Positions 1 through 8,237 are shown, counted from the first letter of the stretch. The stretch is 64,000 bases of DNA from Flavicella sediminum (GCF_006381105.1 NZ_VDET01000007.1:248001-312000); one strand, 5' to 3'. A program made the numbers and translations. The notes: generated from the letters alone by a model not told the origin.

Positions 1-91
1 ATTGGAAGATGCTCGAGAAAATACTCCTGAAGAATTAAAAGAAGCTGCTGCTATTTTGAACAAATATTTTAAAGAAGTTAAAATCAATTAA
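1..91 (+). CDS. C-terminal end of an unidentified protein (partial)
   Basis: An open frame enters from the left edge (first full codon at base 2) and stops with TAA at 89-91. It encodes about 29 residues ending in KYFKEVKIN, rich in Glu, Lys and Ala and probably helical. Too little is visible to name a family. The next gene starts 180 bases further on, and I see no clear terminator between them. Confidence 0.5.
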   Translation, partial: LEDARENTPEELKEAAAILNKYFKEVKIN

Positions 92-271
92 TCCAATTCT
101 AAAATAAATAAATTTAAAAACCGCCAAAAACAAAAAACACTTCTACAACTACCTAAAATACTGTAAAACAGTCTGTAAAATTGGAAAATATTTTTATAGA
201 GCAAAGAATCCAAGAATTATTTTCAATGAAGTTTTCATGAAAATTAATTTCTAGCATGAAAAAATGACCCC

Positions 272-1774
272 ATGAAAACTTTTAAAGAACTACACAAACC
301 GGCATCAGAATTCAACAGCCGATCGGAATACCTAGAACACGAATTACAAATTATGAAACCTAGAAGATTTAGACTAAACCTTCCGGGTAGAGATTTTAGA
401 TTTGAATGGGAAGATTTAATTCCTGCCTTTGCAGGTACTTTGGGTATTATTGCCATGTACTCATCTGTAATGATGGCCTGGGCAGATGGACTTACGGAAG
501 CTTGGGATCATATTACATTGGGGAAAGATTTTGCCATTGAGGTGTCTAGAGTTGAAATGCTTATTCCAGCCTTTTTATTTGTTATTTTGGCCTCTGGTTT
601 TTTTAATCCAAGAGCCAATTTAGCAGGAAATCATGGACCTATGATTCCTCTTATTGCTAGTATAGCATTGGCGGGGGCTCATCCATTAGCTTTGGCTATT
701 TTAATTGGAATTTTTGGCTTGTTACTCAGTTTTTTTAAAGGAGGATCTCGTTTGGTCAATCTGACTAGTAAAGGTGTAGCAGGTGGCTTGTTAATATTTT
801 TAGGTTTTACAGGAGCTTTGAGTCAAATAAGAACTATTCAAACATGGAGCAAGGGTTTGGCTTCTTCTACAATAGAAGCGGGAAGCTTGGGCTATTTGGG
901 CTTAGTTATTTTATCTGTAACTGTAATTTTATACAGCTTTCTTGCTAGAATTGACAAACGTTGGTTGGCCATTCCGGCCTGTGCTATAACAGCTTTACTT
1001 ATAGCTTTAATAGGAGGGGCTAGTTTCGACCTACAAATTACCACAGAAATTGGCTTACCTAATTTAAACCCAGTTTATTGGTGGGGAAGCACAAATGAAG
1101 GCTGGATGCTTGGTTTGCCTGAAAGTCAACATTTTATTGCCTCTTTGCCTTTTGCCATTTTAGCAGTAGCTATGTGGTCGCCCGACTTCCTAGGTCATCG
1201 AATTTTCCAAGAAATGAATTATCCAAAGCGATCTGAAAAAGTATTGATGGATGTAGATGACACGATGACCATGTGTTCTATTCGGCAAATGGTAGGAACT
1301 GCCGTTGGAGGAGGAAATATTACTTCTTCATGGGGAACCTATTTGATACCGGCAGCAATTGCCAAAAGACCCATTCCAGGAGGCGCAATTTTATTAGGTT
1401 TAATGGTTATGACTGTGGCCATTTTAGGAAGTCCGATAGATATTGCTGTTTGGCCACCTGTACGATCTATTGCTTTGCTAGTAGGTGTGTTTTTACCTAT
1501 GATTGAAGCAGGAATACAAATGGTAAAAGAAAGCGCTTGTGCGCAAGCAGCTGGTATTTGTATTTTTATGGCCATGGTAACAAACCCGGTATTAGCTTGG
1601 GCTTTGGCCATGTTTTTAGACAATAATGGACTTATTGGAGACAAAAAAAGAGCTGAAAAATTATCTAAAGTAGACAGGTTACTGATTCCAATTAGCATAT
1701 TAATTATTTGCATTGCCGCGGTATTAGCCGTCGGCATGCTAAAAGGCAGCTATGGCTTGGAAGCCTTTTTGTGA
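272..1774 (+). CDS. DUF3360-type multi-pass membrane permease
   Basis: A 500-residue, strongly hydrophobic protein with about a dozen membrane segments after a hydrophilic, charged N-terminus of about 45 residues. The run GNHGPMIPLI near residue 130 and the general pattern resemble the DUF3360 family of putative permeases, distantly related to sulfate/benzoate/xanthine-type transporters. The family assignment is from memory of the motif, and the substrate is unknown. The ATG at 272 is the only reasonable start. The gene stands alone, followed by two hairpins (1780-1805 and 1845-1888), and converges on the CBM9-like lipoprotein gene. An inner-membrane solute transporter is likely; direction and substrate cannot be read from sequence. 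Confidence 0.6.
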   Translation: MKTFKELHKPASEFNSRSEYLEHELQIMKPRRFRLNLPGRDFRFEWEDLIPAFAGTLGIIAMYSSVMMAWADGLTEAWDHITLGKDFAIEVSRVEMLIPAFLFVILASGFFNPRANLAGNHGPMIPLIASIALAGAHPLALAILIGIFGLLLSFFKGGSRLVNLTSKGVAGGLLIFLGFTGALSQIRTIQTWSKGLASSTIEAGSLGYLGLVILSVTVILYSFLARIDKRWLAIPACAITALLIALIGGASFDLQITTEIGLPNLNPVYWWGSTNEGWMLGLPESQHFIASLPFAILAVAMWSPDFLGHRIFQEMNYPKRSEKVLMDVDDTMTMCSIRQMVGTAVGGGNITSSWGTYLIPAAIAKRPIPGGAILLGLMVMTVAILGSPIDIAVWPPVRSIALLVGVFLPMIEAGIQMVKESACAQAAGICIFMAMVTNPVLAWALAMFLDNNGLIGDKKRAEKLSKVDRLLIPISILIICIAAVLAVGMLKGSYGLEAFL

Positions 1775-1779
1775 ACAAA

Positions 1780-1805
1780 TTAAAAAGCAACAAATTGCTT
1801 TTTAA
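1780..1805 (+). terminator. Hairpin downstream of the permease gene
   Basis: A perfect 11-base stem (1780-1790 with 1795-1805) and a four-base loop, five bases after the permease stop codon. Its 3' arm is T-rich but no separate T-run follows, so it may be a weak terminator or an mRNA 3'-end stabiliser in front of the stronger hairpin at 1845. Confidence 0.45.
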
Positions 1806-1844
1806 AACTATAAAATTCTTGTTTATTGTTTATTACTTGTGTTC

Positions 1845-1888
1845 ATCTCTCCCTTTTGCTGAGTTAAAAAAGGGAGAGATTTTTTATT
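1845..1888 (+). terminator. Rho-independent terminator of the permease gene
   Basis: A perfect 13-base stem (ATCTCTCCCTTTT, 1845-1857, with 1868-1880), a ten-base loop and then a run of T. It points rightward, so it ends the permease transcript. The T-run lies at the end of the convergent lipoprotein gene. No T-run follows on the minus strand. Confidence 0.8.
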
Positions 1889-2654
1889 CCTCAACAAATT
1901 CTAACCAAGAGAACTGATTCGCATCATGCACAGCTTCTTCACTTTCAATAGGGAAAATAGTTGAAGTAACTCTTCGGTCACCCGTGGCATCATTTCTATC
2001 TTGTCTTAAAGCTAAAAAAGTCCACCTACTCCCCTTTTGTACAGGTTCAAATTTGGTAACTCCTTTAAAAACAGAAATAGGAATCGCCATTTCCATGGTC
2101 CAACCTGTATCTATATCTGAATTATCATTTAGCGTACCGTTGATGGTAATTTCTGTTTCGTAGGCAGGATTCAATCCTTTGATTGATCCAAAAACTCCTT
2201 CATAAAAATCGTTGACAAACACAAAGTCATTGGCCGTTTTGTATAAATTCAACTCAAAACCAAAATGTACGCCTATAGGTTCAGCCGTAGGACTTAAAAA
2301 AAATTCAGCACAATCATCAAAATAAGGAGCCCCATCTCTTTCCTTTTCTCTAGCAGTTATAAATTGATCTTGGCATTCATAAAACAAATACAAAAACTCT
2401 TCATCCCAAAGCATTCTAAATTTTGTGTTTTGTTTATCATGGCTTTTTTCTGCAGCATAGAAATTATTAAAATCTTTTACCACAGCCTTTTCCCAGGCTT
2501 CCTCTAAAACTCCATCTACCACAATTTCTGAAGTAGCTTTGTGCATTTTATAGGTTTTAGGATGAAATTCTTTAGCCTTCTTTTTTTTATTTTCTTGACA
2601 GCTTATTGTAAGTATCATAAGCATTAGCAGGATACCGTATGGAGTGGTTTTCAT
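1884..2654 (-). CDS. CBM9-like carbohydrate-binding lipoprotein
   Basis: A 256-residue protein with a lipoprotein signal (lipobox LTISC, Cys19) followed by a lysine-rich stretch, so it is probably lipid-anchored in the outer membrane or on the surface. The rest resembles the CBM9-like domain of xylanases and related secreted proteins: the opening VVDGVLEEAWEKA (an IDGxxxdxxW pattern), the central LWDEEFLYLFYECQD, and the DDCAEFFLSP and WTMEMAIP strands. These domains are beta-sandwiches that bind carbohydrate ends. In Flavobacteria such lipoproteins occur singly and their role is rarely known. No polysaccharide-utilisation genes lie beside it, so a direct role in glycan uptake is only a guess. 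Confidence 0.75.
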   Translation of the reverse strand: MKTTPYGILLMLMILTISCQENKKKKAKEFHPKTYKMHKATSEIVVDGVLEEAWEKAVVKDFNNFYAAEKSHDKQNTKFRMLWDEEFLYLFYECQDQFITAREKERDGAPYFDDCAEFFLSPTAEPIGVHFGFELNLYKTANDFVFVNDFYEGVFGSIKGLNPAYETEITINGTLNDNSDIDTGWTMEMAIPISVFKGVTKFEPVQKGSRWTFLALRQDRNDATGDRRVTSTIFPIESEEAVHDANQFSWLEFVEE

Positions 2655-2768
2655 AATCAGAAAGCAAATTTTAGTTTGGTTTGGAATTAAAAGTAAATAT
2701 AGAAAAAAGTCTGACTCTTTATGAATATCTTTATATTACAATTCAACAAAGAACAACAAGTAAACTAC

Positions 2769-3848
2769 ATGCCTAAATCACTTTTATTTTTACCTGACAT
2801 TTCTGGATACACCGAATTTGTTCAAACCACAGAAATAAGTCACAGTCAACATGTAATTGCGGAACTTTTAGAAATACTCGTAAGTGCCAATACACTTGAT
2901 TTAAAATTAGCAGAAGTGGAAGGAGATGCCTTGTTTTTTTACAAAGAAGAAATTCCTTCCTTAGAAAAAATACTGGCGCAAGTTGAAACCATGTTTACCG
3001 CCTTTTTCAGTCAATTAGATTTGTTGAAGAATAACAGAATTTGCCCTTGTAATGCCTGTTCTTCTGCCGTAAATTTAGAATTAAAAATAGTAGTTCATTG
3101 TGGCGATATAGAATTTATTACTGTTCAGAATAAAAAGAAACCCTTTGGACCACAAGTCATTGAGGCACATCGTTTAATGAAAAATTCAATTGCCAGTGAT
3201 AATTATGTACTGATCAGTCAAACTCTTGCTGATGAAATTTTCTTAACGGAACATTACAAAAGCAAACTTTTTGATTTTGAGAAATTAAGCGACACTTACG
3301 ACAAAAAAGTACTGGCCTATCAATATGCAAAAATTGCAACGGATAATTTAAAGCTCAATCGACAAACTGCAATAAAAAAAATAAATTTTAAAAAGTCTCC
3401 CTCCGTTCTCCTTGAAAAAAAATTTCCAATTGAGGCAAACCAACTAATGGAATATCTTAGTAATTATAGCTTTCGTCATTTATGGGTTGAAGGAGTGGAT
3501 GCTTTTGAATTTAATAAAAATGAAGTGACCCGAATTGGTTCGGGGCATGTTTGTGTGATCAATCAAAAACATTTAAATTTCACAACGGTTACCAAAGATG
3601 TTGAAGAAAATCAATTAATTTATGGAGAAGTAACGAGTAGTTTTCCTTTTGTAGACGCTGTTTATCAATTTTATACGCTCACACCTATTTCTAAAAAATC
3701 GTGCGAGTTAAAACTAGAAATTTATGCAGAAGCCACTTCTTTTTTAAAGAAACTAGTCATGGCTGTAGTGGTGAAAAAAATCTTGAAAAAAAATGCTTAT
3801 AAAGCCATTGAAAGCCTGTATGAATTTATAAAAACTAAAAAGAACTAA
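2769..3848 (+). CDS. DUF2652 protein (cyclase-like fold)
   Basis: An open frame begins at 2721, but I place the start at the ATG at 2769. The conserved family sequence begins there (MPKSLLFLPDISGYTEFVQ), and a -7-like element (TATCTTTA, 2726-2733) lies inside the extra 16 codons. The product is 359 residues. The N-terminal half (DISGYTEF, then EVEGDALFFY) resembles DUF2652 proteins, which look like degenerate class III nucleotide-cyclase domains. The middle carries ICPCNAC, a possible metal site. The C-terminal part (about 200-359) looks like an SRPBCC/polyketide-cyclase-type domain. Function unknown. It is followed two bases later by the YdjM-type gene, with a Nudix gene after that, so the three probably form one transcript. 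Confidence 0.65.
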   Translation: MPKSLLFLPDISGYTEFVQTTEISHSQHVIAELLEILVSANTLDLKLAEVEGDALFFYKEEIPSLEKILAQVETMFTAFFSQLDLLKNNRICPCNACSSAVNLELKIVVHCGDIEFITVQNKKKPFGPQVIEAHRLMKNSIASDNYVLISQTLADEIFLTEHYKSKLFDFEKLSDTYDKKVLAYQYAKIATDNLKLNRQTAIKKINFKKSPSVLLEKKFPIEANQLMEYLSNYSFRHLWVEGVDAFEFNKNEVTRIGSGHVCVINQKHLNFTTVTKDVEENQLIYGEVTSSFPFVDAVYQFYTLTPISKKSCELKLEIYAEATSFLKKLVMAVVVKKILKKNAYKAIESLYEFIKTKKN

Positions 3849-3850
3849 TT

Positions 3851-4402
3851 ATGGCTTCAGCTTTCGGTCATGCCTTAACGGCCTTTGCTATTGGAAAAAA
3901 CTTCAATAAGCATATATTAAATTGGAATTTTTATCTTCTTGGAATTATTTGTTCTATTCTACCAGATGCCGATGTGGTCAGTTTTAGCTTAGGCATCCCT
4001 TATAAAAGTTTTTGGGGACATAGAGGGTTTTCGCACTCTTTTGTTTTTGCAGCCTTAATTTCTCTAGTATTCGTTTGGACATTTTATAAAAACAACAGCA
4101 ATTTAAAAGAAAAAACTTTTATAGGTATTTACTTGTTTTTGTGTACAGCCTCACATGGAATTTTAGATGCTATGACCTCGGGCGGACGTGGAGTGGCGCT
4201 TTTAGCTCCTTTTGACAATACACGTTATTTTTTTCCCTTTAGACCTATAAAAGTATCACCAATAGGTATAGAAAAATTTATAAGTCACCGAGGACTACAA
4301 GTACTTTTAAGTGAATTTATTTGGATTGGAATACCTTGTCTTCTACTTTTAACAACAGCCTTCTTTCTAAAAAAGCGTAAAAACAGACATGAACAATTCT
4401 AA
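3851..4402 (+). CDS. YdjM-family membrane-bound metal-dependent hydrolase
   Basis: A 183-residue protein of the YdjM/DUF457 type, with about four membrane segments. Diagnostic motifs are GHALTAF at the N-terminus, PDADVV near residue 40, WGHRGFSHS near 55-63, and ASHGILDAMTSGGRG near 97-111; their His and Asp residues would form the metal site. Members are predicted inner-membrane hydrolases; the E. coli relative is LexA-controlled, but the substrate is not known. It starts two bases after the DUF2652 gene and overlaps the Nudix gene by 14 bases, so all three are probably co-translated. Confidence 0.75.
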   Translation: MASAFGHALTAFAIGKNFNKHILNWNFYLLGIICSILPDADVVSFSLGIPYKSFWGHRGFSHSFVFAALISLVFVWTFYKNNSNLKEKTFIGIYLFLCTASHGILDAMTSGGRGVALLAPFDNTRYFFPFRPIKVSPIGIEKFISHRGLQVLLSEFIWIGIPCLLLLTTAFFLKKRKNRHEQF

Positions 4403-5021
4403 TTTTGAAAATTTAATCGTAGCGCTACAAAATGCAACTTTAGGAGGTACGGATGCACAATTTAAATTGGCGCCAGAGCTTCGGAAGCCTTTTTCAAAAG
4501 AAGCCATTGCCAATAGAAAAGCAAAAAAAGCAGCAGTCTTAGCCCTATTCTACCCAAATGAAAGGGGCGAAACCATGCTTCTCCTAACATTACGTGCCGA
4601 TTACAAAGGTACCCATGGAGCACAAGTAAGTTTTCCTGGTGGGAAAGTAGAAATTCAGGATAAAAACCTTCAGCAAACAGCTTTAAGAGAAAGTTTTGAA
4701 GAAGTTGGCTTAGCACCAGAAAATATTGAAATTATAAAAGAACTAACCGATGTATACATTCCTCCAAGCAATTTTTTAGTAACCCCGTTCATAGGCTACA
4801 CCAATAATCAGCCCGTATTCTATGTAAATGAGGAGGTTGCCGAAATAATTGAAGTTCCCTTAAAAGACATGCTAAATGATGCCTCTGTTCAATACATGAC
4901 AAAGGACACTTCGTATGCCAAAGAAATGAACATTCCGTATTTTAATTTGAACAATCACGTGGTTTGGGGTGCTACCGCCATGATAATCAGCGAGATTAAA
5001 GAACTTCTAAAATCTCTTTAA
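4389..5021 (+). CDS. Nudix hydrolase, CoA-pyrophosphatase type
   Basis: A 210-residue soluble protein. The Nudix box at residues 84-108 fits GX5EX7REUXEEXGU: it starts GGKVEIQ and ends RESFEEVGL. The preceding sequence, HGAQVSFPGGK, matches the NudL/YeaB (CoA pyrophosphatase) group, which cleaves CoA or similar dinucleotides to 4'-phosphopantetheine and a nucleotide, with Mg2+ or Mn2+ bound by the box glutamates. The CoA-specific assignment rests on that flanking sequence and is moderately certain; the Nudix fold is secure. It overlaps the preceding gene by 14 bases. Confidence 0.85.
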   Translation: MNNSNFENLIVALQNATLGGTDAQFKLAPELRKPFSKEAIANRKAKKAAVLALFYPNERGETMLLLTLRADYKGTHGAQVSFPGGKVEIQDKNLQQTALRESFEEVGLAPENIEIIKELTDVYIPPSNFLVTPFIGYTNNQPVFYVNEEVAEIIEVPLKDMLNDASVQYMTKDTSYAKEMNIPYFNLNNHVVWGATAMIISEIKELLKSL

Positions 5022-5038
5022 TAACTCATTTCTTTTTG

Positions 5039-5046
5039 TAAATTTG
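5039..5046 (+). promoter_or_regulatory. -7 element of the acyltransferase gene
   Basis: TAAATTTG matches the Bacteroidota -7 consensus TAnnTTTG and lies 25 bases before the acyltransferase ATG. No TTG (-33 element) at the right spacing is visible, so it is only a candidate. Confidence 0.4.
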
Positions 5047-5070
5047 TCCACGCTAAACTAACCCGTACGA

Positions 5071-5880
5071 ATGAAAATTTTTAAAAGAAATCCTTTTGGT
5101 CATATTTTAATTTTGAAGAAATGGCTTATCAGAATTTTAGGGGTCATTTCTCATAGAAGGTATAACAAATTTAATAAGTTACATATAGAAGGTTCTGAAA
5201 TCATTAGAGATTTACCAGACACCAATGTGTTATTTATTGCGAATCACCAAACCTATTTTGCCGATGTTGCAGCGATGTTTCATGTTTTTAACGCGGCTTT
5301 AAAAGGAAGAGTAGATTCGATTAAAAATATTGGCTATATCTGGAACCCAAAATTGAATTTGTATTATATAGCAGCTGCAGAGACGATGAAAGCAGGTTTA
5401 TTGCCAAAGATTTTTGCCTATATGGGGTCTGTTTCGATTCAAAGAACTTGGAGAAGTGAAGGTAAAGATGTGACTAGACAAGTAAAAATGTCTGATATTA
5501 GTAATATCGGAACTGCTCTAAATGATGGGTGGGTAATTACTTTTCCGCAAGGAACAACAAAGCCTTTTAACCCTATTCGACGTGGAACTTCTCATATTAT
5601 TAAAACCTACAAACCCATTGTCATTCCTATTGTTATTGATGGCTTTAGAAGATCATTCGACAAAAAAGGGTTGCTTATTAAAAAACGAGGTGTTTTACAA
5701 ACAATGGTGATCAAAAAACCATTGAAAATTGATTATGAAAATGATTCTTTTGCTGACATTGTAAAGCAAATAGAATACGCAATAGAGCAACATCCTTCTT
5801 TTCTTAAAGTAATTTCAGTTGAAGATTATAAAAAACAAGAAGATGAATTAAATAAAAAGCGTGAGTTTTGGAATCAATAG
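5071..5880 (+). CDS. PlsC-like lysophospholipid acyltransferase with altered motifs
   Basis: A 269-residue protein of the glycerol-phosphate acyltransferase superfamily, expected to act at the inner membrane on a lysophospholipid or related acceptor. Block I is NHQTYFAD, with five residues between His and Asp instead of the usual four. Block III is FPQGT instead of FPEGT. The region between (VSIQRTWRSEG) is the usual block II position. The C-terminus is lysine- and glutamate-rich. The substrate is not predictable and may not be glycerolipid; acylation of an aminolipid or ornithine lipid is possible. The gene has its own candidate promoter after the Nudix gene and precedes oxyR by 78 bases. 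Confidence 0.75.
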   Translation: MKIFKRNPFGHILILKKWLIRILGVISHRRYNKFNKLHIEGSEIIRDLPDTNVLFIANHQTYFADVAAMFHVFNAALKGRVDSIKNIGYIWNPKLNLYYIAAAETMKAGLLPKIFAYMGSVSIQRTWRSEGKDVTRQVKMSDISNIGTALNDGWVITFPQGTTKPFNPIRRGTSHIIKTYKPIVIPIVIDGFRRSFDKKGLLIKKRGVLQTMVIKKPLKIDYENDSFADIVKQIEYAIEQHPSFLKVISVEDYKKQEDELNKKREFWNQ

Positions 5881-5958
5881 ACAGATTCTTATAAATAAAA
5901 CGCTTCAGTATAGATTTTACCAATTGATTTTAGTAATTTTATTGTCTAATATTATACG

Positions 5959-6897
5959 ATGACAATTACCCAGCTAAAATACATTCTTTCCGTTGCAGAA
6001 TACCAAAACTTTACTGTGGCTGCAGAACATAGTTTTGTTACCCAACCCACATTAAGTATGCAGATACAAAAATTAGAAGATCAATTAGATGTTCAAATTT
6101 TCAATCGTGCAAAAAAACCTATACAGTTGACTGAAATAGGAAAAAAAATTGTGGCTCAGGCCAAAATTATTGTCAATGAAAGCAATAGAATTAGTGATAT
6201 TGTTGATCAACAAAAAGGCTTTGTAGGTGGTGAATTTAAAATTGCTATTATTCCAACCATAATGCCCACTTTGTTGCCAATGTTTTTAAAGACATTCAAC
6301 AAAAAATATCCTAAAGTAAACTTGCAAATAGAAGAGTTAACGACTGAGGAAATTATTAACAAGTTAAATGATGGACATATTGATGTTGCTATTGCAGCAA
6401 CTCCGCTTGAAAACGAAAACATTAAGGAACGTCCGTTGTATTATGAACCTTTTGTAGGTTATATTCCTGAAAATCATAAATTGTTTAAAAAGAAACAACT
6501 TTGTGTAGACGAGCTAGACGTAGAAACGATGTTATTGCTAGAAGATGGGCATTGTTTTAAAGACAGTATTTTAAATATTTGCAATTCAGGCACCACAAAA
6601 AACAAAGCCTTCCGATTGGAAAGCGGAAGTTTTGACACATTGATCAAATTATCAAAGGAAGGTATGGGAATGACATTACTGCCTTATTTACAAACCTTAG
6701 ATGTTCATGAATCCGACAAAAAATATTTAAGAGAATTTGAAAAACCGGTACCTGCTAGGGAAGTCAGTTTATTGTATCATAAATCGCAACTAAAAATGCA
6801 ATTGATTGAAGCCTTAAAGTCAACCATAGATGGTATTGTTAGAGGAGCTATTTCCTTTAACGATGTCAATATTATCAGTCCTATTTATAAAAAATAG
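5959..6897 (+). CDS. oxyR: OxyR, peroxide-sensing LysR-family regulator
   Basis: A 312-residue LysR-type regulator: an N-terminal winged helix-turn-helix (residues 1-60, TVAAEHSFVTQPTLSMQIQK) and a periplasmic-binding-protein-like effector domain (from about 91). The peroxide-sensing pair is present, with Cys199 in EDGHCFKD and Cys208 in LNIC, the same numbers as the E. coli OxyR disulfide pair. Oxidation of these cysteines by H2O2 is known to switch OxyR into an activator of catalase and peroxiredoxin genes. None of those targets is in this window. A strong bidirectional terminator follows at 6903-6934. Confidence 0.9.
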   Translation: MTITQLKYILSVAEYQNFTVAAEHSFVTQPTLSMQIQKLEDQLDVQIFNRAKKPIQLTEIGKKIVAQAKIIVNESNRISDIVDQQKGFVGGEFKIAIIPTIMPTLLPMFLKTFNKKYPKVNLQIEELTTEEIINKLNDGHIDVAIAATPLENENIKERPLYYEPFVGYIPENHKLFKKKQLCVDELDVETMLLLEDGHCFKDSILNICNSGTTKNKAFRLESGSFDTLIKLSKEGMGMTLLPYLQTLDVHESDKKYLREFEKPVPAREVSLLYHKSQLKMQLIEALKSTIDGIVRGAISFNDVNIISPIYKK

Positions 6898-6902
6898 GCA
6901 TA

Positions 6903-6934
6903 AAAAAAGGGCTTTTATCAAGCCCTTTTTTTTT
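6903..6934. terminator. Bidirectional terminator between oxyR and the 64-residue ORF
   Basis: Stem AAAAAAGGGCTT (6903-6914) pairs with AAGCCCTTTTTT (6920-6931) around a five-base loop, with T-runs on both strands. It serves oxyR on the plus strand and the small gene ending at 6933 on the minus strand. Confidence 0.85.
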
Positions 6935-7127
6935 ATTCCATAATTGCTAAGCAATAGTATAATTCTGGTTTGTTACTAGTAAACTCTCTTAACCAGATTT
7001 TTAATTCTTTAACTTCATGGGGTAATAGTTTTTTCACTGCTTTTTCTAATTCTTTGTAAAATAATTCAGCATTAAAACTTACCTTTTGTAATACAGTTTT
7101 TGTGTAATCGTAAACTTCTCTAGCCAT
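6933..7127 (-). CDS. Small conserved-type protein, 64 residues
   Basis: A 64-residue protein, mostly alpha-helical by composition, with charged and hydrophobic residues alternating in the middle (FYKELEKAVKKLLPHEVKEL) and a C-terminus ending YYCLAIME. No known family is recognised with confidence, though proteins of this kind are common near housekeeping genes in Flavobacteria. Support for a real gene comes from its own -7 element (7157-7164), an upstream terminator isolating it from the 88-residue ORF, and the terminator at its 3' end. Probably cytoplasmic; function unknown. Confidence 0.65.
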   Translation of the reverse strand: MAREVYDYTKTVLQKVSFNAELFYKELEKAVKKLLPHEVKELKIWLREFTSNKPELYYCLAIME

Positions 7128-7156
7128 TATTTTTAACTATTATTTTTTATTTCAAC

Positions 7157-7164
7157 CAAATTTA
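7157..7164 (-). promoter_or_regulatory. -7 element of the 64-residue ORF
   Basis: On the minus strand this reads TAAATTTG, an exact TAnnTTTG match, 29 bases before the ATG and directly after the terminator of the preceding gene. Confidence 0.45.
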
Positions 7165-7165
7165 G

Positions 7166-7196
7166 AAAAAAAAAGAGCTAAATAAAAATTTAGCTC
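7166..7196 (-). terminator. Terminator of the 88-residue ORF
   Basis: On the minus strand, GAGCTAAAT and ATTTAGCTC form a perfect nine-base stem around a four-base loop, followed by nine T. It lies 28 bases after the stop codon of the 88-residue gene. Confidence 0.85.
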
Positions 7197-7223
7197 CAAC
7201 TTTAACAAATGTTAACATTTAGT

Positions 7224-7490
7224 TTACAAATTCGAAATCTTTTCAGCCAAAGAATTTGCAGTATTTTCTAAATCACTTTCAATAGATTTAAAATGTGCTT
7301 TTTTACTTTCAATATCTTTCGCATGGATTTTATCCATTAAACCATCAAACGCTACTAATGTTTCTTCAATGATTGCTCCAGATTTACTTGTATCTGCATC
7401 TGCCGTTACAATTTCCCAAACATAACATGCTTCTATTAAGTCGCCTAAAGTATTATGAATGTCTTTTTTTAAATTTTTTATTGATGCCAT
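7224..7490 (-). CDS. Small helical protein of unknown function, 88 residues
   Basis: An 88-residue, helix-rich acidic protein without signal peptide or membrane segment. The pattern (NTLGDLIEACYVWEIV near the N-terminus; heptad-like ESDLENTANSLAEKI at the C-terminus) suggests a small helical bundle, but I do not recognise the family. It has its own exact -7 element (7513-7520) and a strong terminator, so it is a monocistronic gene. A 14-base perfect palindrome (AAATGTTAACATTT, 7207-7220) lies between its stop and the terminator. Confidence 0.65.
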   Translation of the reverse strand: MASIKNLKKDIHNTLGDLIEACYVWEIVTADADTSKSGAIIEETLVAFDGLMDKIHAKDIESKKAHFKSIESDLENTANSLAEKISNL

Positions 7491-7512
7491 CTCTTATGTT
7501 TTAATTACGCAG

Positions 7513-7520
7513 CAAATTTA
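7513..7520 (-). promoter_or_regulatory. -7 element of the 88-residue ORF
   Basis: Reads TAAATTTG on the minus strand, 23 bases before the ATG. No convincing -33 TTG is visible. Confidence 0.45.
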
Positions 7521-7526
7521 CTGCTT

Positions 7527-8237
7527 TTACTTTACAGTAAGTAATTTTTTTAAACCTAATATAGAGCTTAGGGTTTGATAAGCCGTTTTTGATTTTTCTG
7601 ATTCGCAAACACGCTCATGTTCCCAAGTGGTATGAAAAGGAATATGTACGGCAGAAGCACCAATTTTAACTAAGGGCAGAACATCTGATTTTAAAGAATT
7701 TCCTACCATTAAAAATTCTTCAGGTGCCACTTCTAAATGCTTTAAAATTTTCAAATAGTCTTTTTCTTTTTTATCACTCATCACTTCAACATGATGAAAA
7801 TAAGACAATAAACCAGATTTTTGTAGTTTTCTTTCCTGATCTAATAAATCACCTTTTGTGGCGACAATCAATCGGTAATGACTACTCAAACTTTCAAGGA
7901 TTTCAGGAACGCCTTCCAATAATTCAATTGGCTTAAAAAGCATCTCCTTCCCTATCTTCAAAATTTCATCAATAATTTTAGGATGCACTTGTTGGTTTGA
8001 TAAGGTAGTTGATAATTCTATCATTGATAAAATAAAACCTTTTACCCCATAACCATAATAAGGTAAGTTGTCAATTTCTATTTTATAGAGCTCCTGATTG
8101 ATTTTATTTTCCGTTTCATAACGAGACAACAATTTGGCAACTTTGTCTTCTGCTTCTCTAAAATAAGGCTCATTTACCCAAAGTGTGTCGTCTGCATCAA
8201 AAGCGATCACTTTTATTTTAGAGAAATTTATTTCCAT
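7527..8237 (-). CDS. HAD-superfamily phosphatase
   Basis: A 236-residue haloacid-dehalogenase-like hydrolase. Motif I is FDADDTLW (nucleophile Asp14, acid/base Asp16), motif II is VATKGD near residue 115, and motif IV is GNSLKSDV near 182. The helical cap inserted after motif I (about 22-90) is of the C1 type. This group removes phosphate from small molecules; the substrate is not evident. It overlaps kdsB by ten bases, so the two are co-translated. KdsC, the KDO-8-phosphate phosphatase, is a shorter capless HAD, so this is not an obvious KdsC despite the neighbour. Confidence 0.8.
   Translation of the reverse strand: MEINFSKIKVIAFDADDTLWVNEPYFREAEDKVAKLLSRYETENKINQELYKIEIDNLPYYGYGVKGFILSMIELSTTLSNQQVHPKIIDEILKIGKEMLFKPIELLEGVPEILESLSSHYRLIVATKGDLLDQERKLQKSGLLSYFHHVEVMSDKKEKDYLKILKHLEVAPEEFLMVGNSLKSDVLPLVKIGASAVHIPFHTTWEHERVCESEKSKTAYQTLSSILGLKKLLTVK

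Noticed and set aside
1339-1737. A 132-codon minus-strand open frame opposite the permease gene
   Set aside because: Antisense to a clear membrane-protein gene; its hydrophobic pattern simply mirrors the sense frame.
8228-8237. HAD phosphatase as KdsC, given its overlap with kdsB
   Set aside because: KdsC proteins are about 170-190 residues and lack a cap. This protein is 236 residues with a C1-type cap and a DxDxTLW motif of a different subgroup.
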